Shown here: one piece after another, positions 16,780 to 27,372 of the stretch
Layout of the letters: each line of letters starts with the position of its first letter
Numbering within the stretch: position 1 is the stretch's first letter
DNA from: Candidatus Chlorobium masyuteum
GTDB taxonomy: Bacteria; Bacteroidota; Chlorobiia; Chlorobiales; Chlorobiaceae
Direction of reading: 5' to 3'
Length of the DNA stretch: 64,000 nt
NCBI RefSeq assembly: GCF_011601315.1
Contig: NZ_JAAORA010000001.1
Coordinates: forward strand, 62,001-126,000
Made by a program: the position numbers and the translations under genes
The notes under the pieces: model-generated
The model's database searches: none
What the model was told of the DNA's origin: nothing
What the model saw: the letters and a program-made list of their open reading frames with translations, nothing else

Positions 16780-16913
16780 TACATTATTCACAAAGACCCA
16801 ATAGGTCACAATATCCAAGTGTGTTGGACTTCAGGGACTCTTTTGGCTGTTCATCGTTCTTCAAGTTAAGCCTTCGTATCCTCTTCTATACTTTTTTCTT
16901 CAATTAGAATGCT

Positions 16914-17927
16914 ATGGCTATCAACAAAAATGCCTTGATCCGTTACAAGCTTCTCGATAAATGCTTCGCAAATCCGGGAAAACGGTACTTCATTGAGGAT
17001 CTGATCACTGAATGTGAATCGATTTTACTAGAGATCGATCCATTATCAAGAGGCATAAGCCGGAGGCAAATCCTTGCGGATATTGCCTTCATGGAGAGCA
17101 ACGAGGGGTGGTGTGTTGAACTTGTCCGGAATCGGGAGGGAAAAAGAGTGTATTACCGGTATACCAACACGTCCTTTTCAATCAACAACATGCCTTTGAA
17201 TGAACTTGAGATCAATCAGTTACAAGCGGCTATTGGCATCCTGTCCCAGTTTGAAGGGATGCCGCAGTTCGAGTGGGTCAGTGCCTTGTTGCCGAAACTG
17301 CAGCTAAGGCGCGTAGATAAGGTGAACAAAGGGACAGTCATGCAATTCGAAAGTAACCCCTTCTTAAAGGGGATTGAGCAACTCGGAGAGCTGTATAATG
17401 CTATTTACTACAAAAAGATTCTTTCCATCCAGTACCAGCCCTATGAAAGCAATGCTCCCTACGAGTTGATTCTCCACCCCTACGTTCTGAAACAGTACAA
17501 CAACCGATGGTTCCTGTTCGGCTATAACCCGGAGATGCAAAAGCATAATTGGAACCTAGCCATCGACAGAATTGTCTCATTGAAAGAAATTACCGGCATG
17601 TACCATGAGAACTCAATCATCGACTGGGAAGAATATTTTGAAGACATTATCGGCGTGACAAAGCCTGAGAATGTTGAAGTTGAGGGTATCGTGCTACACT
17701 TTTCAGGAAAGTCTGCCATGTACATGCAAACCAAACCTCTTCATGGTTCACAGAAGTCGAAATGGCTTAGCGATGGGACACTGGAAATATCACTTCAACT
17801 CATTATCAACTATGAACTCGAACGTCTAATCCTCTCCTATGCCGATAGCGTGACCGTGGTTCAGCCTAAACACCTATTGGACACTATCAAGTCAAGACTG
17901 TCCAACGCATTCAAACAATACTCATAA
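16914..17927 (+). CDS. WYL-domain transcriptional regulator (BrxR/CapW-like)
   Basis: The protein has 337 residues. The N-terminal winged helix-turn-helix (about 1-95) includes SRGISRRQILADIAFMES. The central WYL domain (about 150-235) has the ligand-pocket segment LHPYVLKQYNNRWFLFGYN followed by WNLAIDRIVSLKEI. The C-terminal WCX-like region (about 255-335) ends in LLDTIKSRLSNAFKQYS. Proteins of this build (BrxR, CapW and relatives) repress defence genes until infection or DNA damage. It is transcribed away from the retron with a roughly 500-bp shared control region holding two inverted repeats. That placement fits a regulator of the retron operon. The ligand is unknown. Confidence 0.85.
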   Translation: MAINKNALIRYKLLDKCFANPGKRYFIEDLITECESILLEIDPLSRGISRRQILADIAFMESNEGWCVELVRNREGKRVYYRYTNTSFSINNMPLNELEINQLQAAIGILSQFEGMPQFEWVSALLPKLQLRRVDKVNKGTVMQFESNPFLKGIEQLGELYNAIYYKKILSIQYQPYESNAPYELILHPYVLKQYNNRWFLFGYNPEMQKHNWNLAIDRIVSLKEITGMYHENSIIDWEEYFEDIIGVTKPENVEVEGIVLHFSGKSAMYMQTKPLHGSQKSKWLSDGTLEISLQLIINYELERLILSYADSVTVVQPKHLLDTIKSRLSNAFKQYS

Positions 17928-18237
17928 TGCTTGAACTTTTTAGCGGACCCCATCTGGTAGACAAAAAAGAGCCAAGTGATAATTTGGCACCGAAAAATGC
18001 CAGAAACCTGAACAAAAAGATTGTAGAGGTAGCGCAGGCATTACGCATACAAGCGCAATACTCAATTATGCAATGAGTTATCAGGTTTTTTCAGGAGAAG
18101 TAAAAAAACTCGCATCACAATGGCGTAACAAAACCATGGGTAAACGGCGTTAAATCGGATAAAATCGGAGTATTTCAGTGGCGTAAGAGCGGGAGGCAAA
18201 AATCCTGCAAGTCATTTACTTACAGAATGTTATGGGG
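17928..18237. other. 310-bp island end next to tRNA-Val, no gene; GCGTAA motifs
   Basis: No gene is visible. The motif GGCGTAACA (near 18122) and GGCGTAAG (near 18181) resemble the CGTAACA motifs found on the far side of the att repeats near 4419 and 8482. Repeated short motifs on both ends of an integrated element are what integrase arm sites look like. The missing integrase gene would normally lie here, so it has been lost or was elsewhere. Confidence 0.4.
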
Positions 18238-18277
18238 GTGGACGATAGAAGATTCGAACTTCTGACCTCTACAGTGT
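18238..18277. repeat. att-like direct repeat 3, inside tRNA-Val
   Basis: This is the reference copy of the 40-bp repeat. It covers the 3' end of tRNA-Val from the discriminator side through the T arm, variable loop and 3' side of the anticodon stem into the anticodon loop. The two other copies are 4312-4351 and 8377-8416. Confidence 0.9.
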
Positions 18278-18312
18278 CAATGTAGCGCTCTAACCAACTG
18301 AGCTAATCGTCC
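18239..18312 (-). tRNA. tRNA-Val (anticodon GAC)
   Basis: The minus strand folds into a full cloverleaf. The acceptor stem is GGACGAT/ATCGTCC (7 bp), the D stem GCTC/GAGC, and the anticodon stem CTACA/TGTAG with loop TTGACAC, so the anticodon is GAC. The T arm is AGAAG-TTCGAAT-CTTCT and the discriminator base is A. CCA is not encoded. The gene is the integration target of the island. Its original 3' flank, including the terminator, now appears to be at 4256-4311. Confidence 0.96.
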
Positions 18313-18382
18313 TCTTTGAAAGGCTGTAAATATAGGCTTTCATTCGTCATTTGCAAAGGGAATGAAAGCCCTGCAGAATATT

Positions 18383-19699
18383 TTATGCGATTTTTTTCTG
18401 TTTTTTATCATCCGAAAAATAGTCCGGAGCACCATTGTTCTCTATGGTGTCGGCCGTGATGACACATCTGTGGGTGTTTTTCATCGAGGGAAGATCGAAC
18501 ATGATATCGATCATGACATTTTCAAGCACTGACCGCAGGGCCCGGGCTCCGGTTCCGCGTTCAATGGCAATGGAAACCACCTTGTCAAGCGCCTCTTCGG
18601 TAAATTCAAGCTCGACGCCGTCCATTTCAAAGAGCTTTTTGTACTGCTTGACAATGGCATTCTTGGGTTCAACAAGGATATTGCGCAACGCCTTCTCATC
18701 AAGCAGATCAAGAGTGGAGATCACCGGCAGACGACCGATAAATTCAGGAATAAGGCCATACTCATGCAAATCATCCTGGGTGACATAGCGAAGAATTTCA
18801 GGATCGTATCCGGTCTGCTTGCTCTTGACTTTGGAGCCGAACCCCATCGAGGACTTTGAAACCCTTTTGGCAATCAGCCGGTCAAGTCCCTCAAACGCGC
18901 CACCGCAGATGAAGAGGATGTTCTTGGTATTGATATTGATCAGCTGCTGCTCAGGATGCTTGCGTCCCCCTTTTGGCGGAACACCGACAACCGCACCTTC
19001 GAGAATCTTCAAAAGTGCCTGCTGAACCCCTTCACCCGAGACATCCCGTGTGATGGAGACGTTGGCTGATTTACGGGCAATTTTATCGATTTCGTCAACA
19101 TAGATAATACCCCGCTCAGCCCTTTCAAGATTGAAATCCGAAGCATGAAGCAGACGGGCAAGAATGGTTTCTACATCGTCGCCGACATATCCGGCTTCGG
19201 TAAGCGAAGTGGCATCAACAATTGAAAATGGCACTTCAAGCATGTTGGCCAGCGTCTGGGCAAGAAGCGTTTTTCCTGTACCGGTCGGCCCGATGAGCAG
19301 GATATTGCTTTTTTCGATGACAACCTCATCATCCTCATCGTGCATCCACTCCTGTGACTCAATCCTCTTGTAGTGATTGTAGACTGCAACAGAGAGCGAT
19401 TTTTTGGCGATCTCCTGCCCGACCACATACTTGTCAAGAGAGTCCATGATCGCTTTCGGGCTTACAAGACGCGGCTGGAAGGGCTGCTCCGCCACCCGTT
19501 CACTCTGCTGAATGGCACTCAGCTCCTTGCGGAGGATCTCATAGGATGTTTTTATGCAGCGATCGCAGATGAATGCTCTCGGACCGGCAACCATGCTGTT
19601 TGCCTCATGTGCACTCCGGCCACAGAATGAACATAACACTTCACCGTCACCGTTTCCGCCTCTCGGTTTCCCTCTACCCGGTTCTTTTTCTCTGGTCAT
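18383..19699 (-). CDS. clpX: ATP-dependent Clp protease ATP-binding subunit ClpX
   Basis: This is the AAA+ unfoldase that feeds substrates to ClpP. It has 438 residues, normal length. The N-terminal zinc-binding domain has [10 protein letters not shown] and FICDRCI (four Cys). The AAA+ domain has Walker A GPTGTGKT (about 137), Walker [12 protein letters not shown], the pore-loop GYVGDDVE and sensor regions [12 protein letters not shown]-like and [12 protein letters not shown]. The C-terminal small domain ends in [20 protein letters not shown]. It reads in the same direction as the DUF4404 gene 40 bp upstream. clpP is not in the window. This is ordinary chromosome at the inner edge of the tRNA island. 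Confidence 0.97.
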   Translation of the reverse strand: MTREKEPGRGKPRGGNGDGEVLCSFCGRSAHEANSMVAGPRAFICDRCIKTSYEILRKELSAIQQSERVAEQPFQPRLVSPKAIMDSLDKYVVGQEIAKKSLSVAVYNHYKRIESQEWMHDEDDEVVIEKSNILLIGPTGTGKTLLAQTLANMLEVPFSIVDATSLTEAGYVGDDVETILARLLHASDFNLERAERGIIYVDEIDKIARKSANVSITRDVSGEGVQQALLKILEGAVVGVPPKGGRKHPEQQLININTKNILFICGGAFEGLDRLIAKRVSKSSMGFGSKVKSKQTGYDPEILRYVTQDDLHEYGLIPEFIGRLPVISTLDLLDEKALRNILVEPKNAIVKQYKKLFEMDGVELEFTEEALDKVVSIAIERGTGARALRSVLENVMIDIMFDLPSMKNTHRCVITADTIENNGAPDYFSDDKKQKKIA

Positions 19700-19739
19700 G
19701 GAATAGTTGCGCCGTCAAGAATATTAATAAGGTTGTGCT

Positions 19740-20006
19740 TTAAAATCCCATTCGGGCCAGACTGTCAAGCACATGCTGAATCGTCATACTCAGTTTGGGA
19801 TGGTCGGCTTCGAAATGCTCTATTGCTTCATTCATGCGATCCGCCCGGGATTCGGACTCCCGGATTGATCCATTTTCATCAACAAGCTTTCCGATATCCT
19901 CCCTGAGATTTGAAAGCACGTTCAGTGTTGTCTCATCAACAGAGTCCACCCCTTCAAGTTCACGATGAAGTGTTTCAAGCAGATCCCTGAGTTTTTGCTG
20001 TTCCAT
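19740..20006 (-). CDS. DUF4404 family small protein
   Basis: The protein has 88 residues, acidic and almost entirely helical: MEQQKLRDLLETLHRELEGV at the start and HPKLSMTIQHVLDSLARMGF at the end, as in DUF4404 proteins. The function is unknown. It lies between gltD and clpX on the same strand, 40 bp before clpX, and could be co-transcribed with it. Confidence 0.8.
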   Translation of the reverse strand: MEQQKLRDLLETLHRELEGVDSVDETTLNVLSNLREDIGKLVDENGSIRESESRADRMNEAIEHFEADHPKLSMTIQHVLDSLARMGF

Positions 20007-20081
20007 ATCGCTGAGCCGTTAAAACATTTGTTAAATCCAGAAGAGGAATGACACATACAACACCAGAAGCCGCCCGATCGT

Positions 20082-21557
20082 TTACGGCAGGCTTGTGGTT
20101 CCCATCAGAAAACGATCACATGCACGCGCAGCAGCCCTTCCTTCATAAATAGCCCAGACTACAAGGCTCTGGCCGCGACGGGCATCACCTGCAGCAAAAA
20201 TCCCCTCCCGATTGGTCAGAAAGGTTTTTTCACTGGCCCTGATGTTGGTACGTTCATCTCGCGCAACCTGGAGCTGCTGGAGCAGGTGCTCTTCAGGTCC
20301 GACAAAACCCATTGCAAGCAGTACCAGCTCGGCGGGAATAATCTGCTCCGTTCCCGAAACCGGAAGCGGTACAAATCGGCCCTCCTGCATTACCCACTCA
20401 ACCCGGGATACTTCAACGGCCTTGACTGCTCCGCCATCTCCGGAGAGAAACTTCTTGGTCATTATTGCATATTTTCTCGGATCCTCGCCCTGAACCTTTG
20501 CCGCCTCCTCCTGTCCGTAATCCACCTTGAAGGTTTTAGGCCACTCCGGCCAGGGATTGTCCGGCTGCCGCTCAAGCGACGGCTTCGGCATGATCTCAAG
20601 CTGAATAACACTCTTGCAACCCTGACGCAGAGAGGTGGCAACACAGTCCGTACCCGTATCACCGCCACCGATAACAACAACATTTTTTCCTGCCGCCGAA
20701 AGGGTTGGTGCACTTCCATCAAGCACGGCTTTGGTGCTTGAACGAAGAAAATCCATGGCAAAATGAATCCCCGTAAATTCGCGCCCCTCTGCATTCAGAT
20801 CACGGGGTCTTGTGGCACCTGTACAGAGTACTACTGAGTCAAACTCTTCAAGCAGCTTGTCTGCAGGATAATCAACACCGACTTCGGTGCTCTCCATGAA
20901 TGCTATTCCCTCCGCCTTCATAAGATCAATACGACGCTCAACAACCAGTTTCTTGTCGAGCTTCATATTGGGAATTCCGTACATCATGAGGCCTCCGAAC
21001 CGGTCGTCACGCTCGAAAACCGTAACGCTGTGGCCTGCCTTGTTGAGCTGGTCAGCACAGGCAAGTCCGGCAGGACCTGATCCGACAACCGCAACCCGTT
21101 TACCTGTTCTGTGAGCAATTTTCTTCGGCTCTACCCACCCTTCGGCAAATGCATGCTCTATAATTGAATACTCAATGTTCTTGATGGTTACCGGCGGCTC
21201 GATAAGGCCAAGCACACAGGACCCTTCACAGGGAGCCGGACAGACTCTTCCGGTAAACTCAGGAAAGTTGTTGGTTTTCATCAGCCGGTCATAGGCATCA
21301 TGCCAGAAACCGTTATAGATATAATCATTCCACTCGGGGATAAGATTATGTATGGGGCATCCTGACGCCATCCCGCTCAGCATGATTCCGGTGTGGCAAT
21401 AAGGGGTACCGCAATCCATACAGCGTGCGCCCTGCTTCTGCAGCTCCCCATCCGGCATCTCCTTGTGAAACTCCTGCCAGTCTTTTATTCTCTCCAGAGG
21501 CTCCCTCTCGGCAGGCAACGCTCTCTGGTACTCCATAAAACCTTTAACTTTACCCAT
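20082..21557 (-). CDS. gltD: glutamate synthase small subunit
   Basis: The protein has 491 residues. It is the NAD(P)H-oxidising, FAD-binding subunit that passes electrons to GltB for glutamate formation from glutamine and 2-oxoglutarate. The N-terminal cysteines for iron-sulfur clusters are in [12 protein letters not shown] and [13 protein letters not shown], with [12 protein letters not shown] following. The FAD Rossmann motif is [21 protein letters not shown] (about 153-173), and a second nucleotide motif is [13 protein letters not shown]. The C-terminal FAD motif is [19 protein letters not shown]. It follows gltB by 41 bp in the same direction. Confidence 0.97.
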   Translation of the reverse strand: MGKVKGFMEYQRALPAEREPLERIKDWQEFHKEMPDGELQKQGARCMDCGTPYCHTGIMLSGMASGCPIHNLIPEWNDYIYNGFWHDAYDRLMKTNNFPEFTGRVCPAPCEGSCVLGLIEPPVTIKNIEYSIIEHAFAEGWVEPKKIAHRTGKRVAVVGSGPAGLACADQLNKAGHSVTVFERDDRFGGLMMYGIPNMKLDKKLVVERRIDLMKAEGIAFMESTEVGVDYPADKLLEEFDSVVLCTGATRPRDLNAEGREFTGIHFAMDFLRSSTKAVLDGSAPTLSAAGKNVVVIGGGDTGTDCVATSLRQGCKSVIQLEIMPKPSLERQPDNPWPEWPKTFKVDYGQEEAAKVQGEDPRKYAIMTKKFLSGDGGAVKAVEVSRVEWVMQEGRFVPLPVSGTEQIIPAELVLLAMGFVGPEEHLLQQLQVARDERTNIRASEKTFLTNREGIFAAGDARRGQSLVVWAIYEGRAAARACDRFLMGTTSLP

Positions 21558-21598
21558 ATCGATAGTTTAATCTTTTCAAGTTCCGCCGTTTTCCGCTG

Positions 21599-24500
21599 TT
21601 AATTGCCTGAAACGCGCGATGGATCATGAATATTTTTTTCAAATGCCGCCATAACCGCTGCATCGCCTGTAATGCCGGCCGCCTCAACCTCTTTCATTGC
21701 CTCCATCGCCCGCAGGTAATCATGCGGCATGACTTTGACAAAGCGCTGGCGGCTGGTTTGCCAGTCATCAAGAATCGACTGACCCAGATCGCTGCCCGTA
21801 TACTCGACATGCCGCTCAATCATGCTCTGAAGAGCCGCAAGCTCCATCAGGTCATCAACCGTGGAGAGTCCGACCATCTCATGATTGCAGTTTTCAGCAA
21901 AGGTATCGTCAGCGTCATAAACATAGGCCAGACCTCCCGACATTCCGGCGGCAAAGTTTCGTCCGGTTTTTCCGAGAATCACAACAACTCCGCCAGTCAT
22001 ATATTCACAACCATGATCACCGATTGCTTCAACAACTGCATTCAGTCCGCTGTTACGAACACAGAACCGCTCTCCGGCCATACCCCGGATAAATGCCTCT
22101 CCGGAGGTCGCCCCGTAAAAACCGACGTTACCGATAATGATATTCTCTTCCGGAACAAACGTTGATCCTTTTGACGGATAAACCACAATACGACCGCCCG
22201 AGAGACCCTTTCCAACGTAGTCATTGGCATCACCTTCAAGCTCTATGGTGATACCATTGGGTATGAATGCACCAAGACTCTGGCCTGCGGATCCGGTGAA
22301 TTTCAGATGAATCGTATCGTCAGGAAGTCCCTTTGAGCCGTGAGCTTTAGTTACCTCATAGCCGACAATGGTGCCCACAACCCTGTTGGTGTTGCGTATC
22401 GGCAGCACAGCAGAGACCTTCTCCTTTCTTTTGATCGCCGGTTCGCAAAGCGAGAGCAGGGTGGTCCGGTCGAGACTCTCATCAAGGCCGTGCTCCTGAT
22501 CAATAGTACAGTAGCGGGTTTCATTCTCGCCGATCTCTGCCTGATAGAACATCCTGGACAGATCTATCCCTTGTGCTTTCCAGTGATCGACCGTTTTATT
22601 CATGCTGAGCAGTTCGGTGCGTCCGACAAGCTCATTAAGGGAGCGTACACCGAGACGCGACATATACTCCCGTACTCCCTCGGCAAGGAAACGCATAAAG
22701 TTTTCGACATGTTCGGGCTTCCCCTTGAAATGCTTGCGAAGTTCAGGATTCTGGGTGGCAACACCAACCGGACAGGAGTCATCCTGACAGCAGCGCATCA
22801 TAATACACCCCATCACCACAAGCGTTGTTGTGGCAAAACCGAACTCCTCTGCGCCAAGCATGGCGGCAATAACGATATCCCTTGCGGTTTTCAGCTGACC
22901 GTCTGTCTCGACAACGATACGGCTTCGCAGGTTGTTGAGTACAAGGGTCTGATGAGCCTCGGCAAGACCGAGCTCCCAGGGCATACCTGCATGCATGATG
23001 CTTGAAACAGGCGAGGCACCGGTTCCTCCATCGTGACCGCTGATGAGCACCACATCGGCATGAGCCTTTGCAACACCGGCAGCAATCGTGCCGACACCTA
23101 CCGTCGAAACGAGCTTGACATTGATACGCGCCTCGGGATTGGCATTTTTCAGGTCATGGATAAGCTGGGCAAGATCCTCGATCGAGTAGATATCATGATG
23201 AGGCGGCGGAGATATAAGACCGACACCGGGGGTTGAGTGACGAACCTTTGCCACCCAGGGATAGACTTTAGAACCGGGAAGCTGGCCGCCCTCTCCGGGC
23301 TTTGCGCCCTGTGCCATCTTGATCTGGATCTCATTGGCACTGGCAAGATATTCACTGGTAACACCAAACCTTCCGGAAGCGACCTGCTTGATGGCGGACA
23401 TTCTGGAGTCGCCATTGGCGTCCTTTTTAAAACGCAGCGGATCTTCTCCGCCCTCTCCGGTGTTGCTTCTGCCTCCAAGCCTGTTCATGGCAATAGCAAG
23501 GGTTTCATGAGCCTCCTGACTGATGGAGCCGAAGGACATGGCGCCGGTCTTGAACCTTTTGAGTATGGCTTCAACCGGTTCGACCTCTTCGAGAGGAACA
23601 GGGCTCTTGCTGAAGCGGATATCCATCAGACTCCGGATCGTGCAAAGATGCTCGCTCTGGTCATCAATAAGGTTTTCGTATTTTTTAAAGAGCTCATAGT
23701 TTCCCGTCCTGCAGGAGTGCTGCAGAACATGGATCGCTTCGGGACTGAAAAGGTGATACTCGCCGTTATAACGCCATTTCCGCTCTCCTCCGGCTTCGAG
23801 ACCACGATCAACCTTGTTCCCGGTTGGCGGAAAAACCGTTTCATGACGCCTGCGGACCTCTTCGGCAACCGTATCAAGCCCGATACCTTCAATTCGGGTA
23901 GGTGTACGGGTAAAATAGGCATCAACAAGCTGGGTATTGAGACCGACCGCCTCAAATATCTGGGCGCCACGATAGCTCTGGATAGTGGAGATACCCATTT
24001 TAGCCATGGTTTTCACCACGCCCTTGACGGCTGCCTTGACATAGTTTTTGGTAGCAACCTTCTCCTCAAGTTTGATATGGCCCATCGAAACCTCTGAACG
24101 AATTGTTTCAAAGGCCATGTAGGGATTGATTGCACCGGCGCCATAACTGATGAGCATGGCAAAATGATGAACGGCTCTCGGCTCGGCTGATTCAAGTACC
24201 AGGCCGATATTAGTTCTTATACCGGCATTGATAAGAAAGTTGTGCAGACCTGAAACGGCAAGAAGTGCAGGAATCGGTGCGCGGTTCTGCTCAATCTCAC
24301 CCTTGTCGGAGAGAATAATAATATTGACGCCCTTGCCGGCAGCCTTTTCAGCCTGACGGTAGAGATCCTGCATGGCAACCTCTATACCCTTTCCTCCTCG
24401 CTCCACATTGTAAAAAATAGGGAGCGTAATGGCACGGAAACCGGGTTTATCAATACCACGGATCTTTTCGAGAGCCTGATTGGTCAAGATAGGATGCGGC

Positions 24501-26212
24501 AACCTTATGCGACGGCAATTAACCTCTGTTGGCTCAAGCAGGTCCCCTTCGGTTCCAAGCATGACCGTCGTCGAGGTGATAAGCTCCTCCCTGAGCGAGT
24601 CAATAGGAGGATTGGTCACCTGGGCAAAGAGCTGTTTGAAATAATCATAGAGCATCTTCGGCTTATTGGAAAGCGCTGCAAGCGGGGTATCGTTACCCAT
24701 CGATCCGACAAGCTCCACCCCTTTTTCACTCATCGCCTTTATCTGAAGGGCGATATCCTCCTGGGTATAGCCGAACACCTTCTGACGGGCGGTAAGACTG
24801 TACTTCTCTTCATCGGGATTTTTTAACTGGGGATGATCCGGAAGGGCATCAAGATCAATAACATTCCGCTCAATCCACTTGCCATAAGGCTGCTCGGAGG
24901 CAATGGTACTCTTGATCTCTTCATCAGAAATAATACGGCCCTCGGCAGTATCAACGAGAAACATTCTACCCGGCTGAAGACGGTCTTTCCTGAGAATCCT
25001 TTCGGGAGCAATATCAAGCACACCAACCTCGGAGGCCATGATAACGAGGTCATCCCTGGTAATATAGTAGCGTGAAGGGCGAAGTCCGTTACGATCAAGC
25101 ACCGCTCCGATCTGTACACCGTCGGTAAAGACTACAGAGGCAGGTCCGTCCCACGGCTCCATAAGGCAGCTGTGGTATTCGTAGAAAGCTTTTTTCTCTT
25201 CAGACATGGTCTGGTTTCCTGACCATGGTTCAGGAATGAACATCATCGCCGCATGAGCAAGCGAACGGCCTGAAAGAACAAGAAACTCAAATGAATTATC
25301 AAGAATGGCAGAGTCGCTGCCGTCCTCAAGAATAACCGGCTTTATATCTTCAAGGGCATCACCAAACACCTTCGATTGCACATTCTTCTCCCTGGCCTTC
25401 ATCCAGTTGACGTTTCCCTTCAGGGTATTGATTTCGCCATTATGACTCAGATAGCGGTAGGGATGCGCGCGATCCCAGCTCGGGAAAGTATTGGTACTGA
25501 AACGGGAGTGTACCATTGCTATAGCGCTCTCCATGTCGGGATCGTGCAACTCGGGATAGAACTCCCCGACCTGTTCGGGAAGCAACATCCCCTTGTAGAC
25601 AATCGTGCGGCAGGAGAGACTTGATATATAGAAATAACTGCTGCCGAGAAGCCCTGCGGTGTATTTAACCCTCTTGGTAATGCGGCGGCGGATGATATAG
25701 AGCTTTCTTTCAAATTCAAGCTCGGAGGAGATATCCTTGCCCCAGCCGACAAAAAGCTGCTTGACCACAGGCTCTTCAGAGCGGGCGGTCGCGCCGAGGG
25801 TGTCATTGACGGTCGGGACTTTTCTGAAACCAAGAAACTTCTGCCCTTCAGCCTGTATCATCAAACGACAGATATCCTCTATAGCACGACGCTGCGATAT
25901 ATCCGGAGGAAGAAAAACCATCCCCACTCCGTACTGGCTTGCCGCCGGAAGTTCAATATTTTTTTCCGCACAGACCCTGCGCAGAAACTTGTCGGGAACC
26001 TGGATAAGAATTCCCGCACCATCACCGGTATTCTTTTCACACCCGCAGGCTCCGCGATGTTTCAGATTCTCGTTGATTTGCAGTCCCTGCTCTACAATAT
26101 TATGGGACTTGACACCCTTGATATTGGCAACAAATCCAACACCGCAGGCGTCATGCTCAAACTGAGGATCATAGAGCCCCGCTTTTCTTGTAACATTCAT
26201 ATTTTCAGGCAC
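21599..26212 (-). CDS. gltB: glutamate synthase large subunit
   Basis: The protein has 1537 residues, normal for the large subunit. The class II glutamine amidotransferase domain begins with the nucleophile Cys in [16 protein letters not shown]. The central domain follows, then the FMN-binding synthase domain with [20 protein letters not shown] and [10 protein letters not shown]. The iron-sulfur cysteines are in [20 protein letters not shown], and the GXGXG beta-helix domain comes at the end (about 1270-1500). It assimilates ammonium with glutamine synthetase. The frame opens at a GTG (26212) with an ATG four codons later (26200); either could be used. The gene forms an operon with gltD. Confidence 0.97.
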   Translation of the reverse strand: MPENMNVTRKAGLYDPQFEHDACGVGFVANIKGVKSHNIVEQGLQINENLKHRGACGCEKNTGDGAGILIQVPDKFLRRVCAEKNIELPAASQYGVGMVFLPPDISQRRAIEDICRLMIQAEGQKFLGFRKVPTVNDTLGATARSEEPVVKQLFVGWGKDISSELEFERKLYIIRRRITKRVKYTAGLLGSSYFYISSLSCRTIVYKGMLLPEQVGEFYPELHDPDMESAIAMVHSRFSTNTFPSWDRAHPYRYLSHNGEINTLKGNVNWMKAREKNVQSKVFGDALEDIKPVILEDGSDSAILDNSFEFLVLSGRSLAHAAMMFIPEPWSGNQTMSEEKKAFYEYHSCLMEPWDGPASVVFTDGVQIGAVLDRNGLRPSRYYITRDDLVIMASEVGVLDIAPERILRKDRLQPGRMFLVDTAEGRIISDEEIKSTIASEQPYGKWIERNVIDLDALPDHPQLKNPDEEKYSLTARQKVFGYTQEDIALQIKAMSEKGVELVGSMGNDTPLAALSNKPKMLYDYFKQLFAQVTNPPIDSLREELITSTTVMLGTEGDLLEPTEVNCRRIRLPHPILTNQALEKIRGIDKPGFRAITLPIFYNVERGGKGIEVAMQDLYRQAEKAAGKGVNIIILSDKGEIEQNRAPIPALLAVSGLHNFLINAGIRTNIGLVLESAEPRAVHHFAMLISYGAGAINPYMAFETIRSEVSMGHIKLEEKVATKNYVKAAVKGVVKTMAKMGISTIQSYRGAQIFEAVGLNTQLVDAYFTRTPTRIEGIGLDTVAEEVRRRHETVFPPTGNKVDRGLEAGGERKWRYNGEYHLFSPEAIHVLQHSCRTGNYELFKKYENLIDDQSEHLCTIRSLMDIRFSKSPVPLEEVEPVEAILKRFKTGAMSFGSISQEAHETLAIAMNRLGGRSNTGEGGEDPLRFKKDANGDSRMSAIKQVASGRFGVTSEYLASANEIQIKMAQGAKPGEGGQLPGSKVYPWVAKVRHSTPGVGLISPPPHHDIYSIEDLAQLIHDLKNANPEARINVKLVSTVGVGTIAAGVAKAHADVVLISGHDGGTGASPVSSIMHAGMPWELGLAEAHQTLVLNNLRSRIVVETDGQLKTARDIVIAAMLGAEEFGFATTTLVVMGCIMMRCCQDDSCPVGVATQNPELRKHFKGKPEHVENFMRFLAEGVREYMSRLGVRSLNELVGRTELLSMNKTVDHWKAQGIDLSRMFYQAEIGENETRYCTIDQEHGLDESLDRTTLLSLCEPAIKRKEKVSAVLPIRNTNRVVGTIVGYEVTKAHGSKGLPDDTIHLKFTGSAGQSLGAFIPNGITIELEGDANDYVGKGLSGGRIVVYPSKGSTFVPEENIIIGNVGFYGATSGEAFIRGMAGERFCVRNSGLNAVVEAIGDHGCEYMTGGVVVILGKTGRNFAAGMSGGLAYVYDADDTFAENCNHEMVGLSTVDDLMELAALQSMIERHVEYTGSDLGQSILDDWQTSRQRFVKVMPHDYLRAMEAMKEVEAAGITGDAAVMAAFEKNIHDPSRVSGN

Positions 26213-26313
26213 AACTTTTCAAATAGTTTCAAAAAAAAGGCGATCAACAATTCAGAGTGCAGAATATAAGTTATTTAACAAAATATTCCACGATCGCATC
26301 ACTCCCGGAAAGG

Positions 26314-27057
26314 CTATGCTTTTGCCTGACCGGCAACCGCCTCTACAGCCTTCTTCAAGGCTTCCTGGTCACCGAGGTAGTAGCTTTTCAGGGGCTTGAG
26401 CTCATCATCGAGTTCGTAGACCAGAGGAATCCCGGTCGGAATATTCAAGCCGACAATATCCTCTTCAGAGATGTGGTCAAGGTATTTGACCAGGGCTCGC
26501 AGGGAGTTTCCATGCGCTGCAATGATCACGTTTTTCCCTTTACGAATTTCAGGAGCTATTGTGTCATGCCACAACGGCAGAAACCTCTCCACCGTATCCT
26601 TCAGACATTCACTCAAAGGAATCTGTTCTTCAGCAAGAGCTGCATAACGGGGATCTGATCCAGGATAACGCTCATCACTTTTTTCAAGCATTGGAGGAGG
26701 GGTATCATAGCTCCGACGCCATACAAGAACCTGTTCATCACCATACTTCTGGGAGGTCTCCGACTTGTTAAGACCCTGCAGGGCACCGTAGTGCCGTTCG
26801 TTGAGCCTCCAGCTCTTGAACACAGGAATCCACATCAGATCCATCTCATCAAGTACTGTCCAGAGCGTCCTTATGGCACGCTTCAAAACAGAGGTATAGG
26901 CAACATCAAAAACAAATCCTGCTTCCCGGAGCAATTTTCCGGCATTGGCCGCCTCTTTTCTTCCCTGTTCGGAAAGATCAATATCATACCAGCCGGTAAA
27001 GCGATTTTCACGGTTCCACTGGCTCTCACCATGACGTAACAAGACGAGTTTAATCAT
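26314..27057 (-). CDS. gpmA: 2,3-bisphosphoglycerate-dependent phosphoglycerate mutase
   Basis: The protein has 247 residues, the usual length. It interconverts 3- and 2-phosphoglycerate in glycolysis and gluconeogenesis. The phosphorylated histidine is in [20 protein letters not shown], the catalytic [12 protein letters not shown] motif follows (about 88-99), and the second active-site histidine is in [17 protein letters not shown]. It is a single gene with a divergent oxidoreductase upstream. Confidence 0.96.
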   Translation of the reverse strand: MIKLVLLRHGESQWNRENRFTGWYDIDLSEQGRKEAANAGKLLREAGFVFDVAYTSVLKRAIRTLWTVLDEMDLMWIPVFKSWRLNERHYGALQGLNKSETSQKYGDEQVLVWRRSYDTPPPMLEKSDERYPGSDPRYAALAEEQIPLSECLKDTVERFLPLWHDTIAPEIRKGKNVIIAAHGNSLRALVKYLDHISEEDIVGLNIPTGIPLVYELDDELKPLKSYYLGDQEALKKAVEAVAGQAKA

Positions 27058-27372
27058 ATTGCTCTTTCCCCCTTTCAGAATATTTTTTGATGCCGGAAAT
27101 CCGAGGTGCTCTCTGTTATGGCCTGCAATTTAATATTCTCCACCTCTTTTCTCAAACTTCATCCGCTCCGGGAAGGAAAGAATAGCAGGGAAGGCGTATG
27201 ATAGTTACCGGAGAAGGAGTGATTTAGAGAATTGTCAGTAGATTTATAAAACGAAATATGATATCTTAAATAATTTTAATTTTTGCGGCTGTTTGTGGGT
27301 TTCGTATTGCCGACCCCCTGACCTCAGGGGCAAAGAGGATCTGTAAATGCTATTTATACCGATAAAAAGACA
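27058..27372. other. 315-bp divergent intergenic region with a 7-bp palindrome
   Basis: The stretch separates gpmA from the plus-strand flavoprotein gene and must hold both promoters. The one clear structure is CCCCTGA (27315-27321) and TCAGGGG (27324-27330), a 7-bp inverted repeat with a 2-bp centre. It lies about 45 bp before the flavoprotein start and could be an operator or a short leader hairpin. A very AT-rich block (27245-27285) is a likely promoter zone. Confidence 0.4.

Larger units (their letters stand above)
8417..18237. mobile_element. tRNA-Val island, segment B (9.8 kb, retron and helicase cargo, no integrase)
   Basis: The segment lies between att-like repeat 2 and the intact tRNA-Val. 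The cargo is a FISUMP protein, a hypothetical protein, an OB-like protein, a TPR protein, a RecD-like helicase, an unknown 263-residue protein, a retron reverse transcriptase with its candidate RNA, and a divergent WYL regulator. All but the WYL gene read leftward. No integrase, relaxase or transposase gene is visible. Parts (14.1-16.9 kb) are clearly more AT-rich than the chromosome around them. Island status follows from the repeats, and mobility is inferred. Confidence 0.7.

Noticed and set aside
17928-18237. Remnant of a tyrosine recombinase gene next to the tRNA
   Set aside because: No frame shows the catalytic R-H-R-Y motifs; only short GCGTAA motifs are present.
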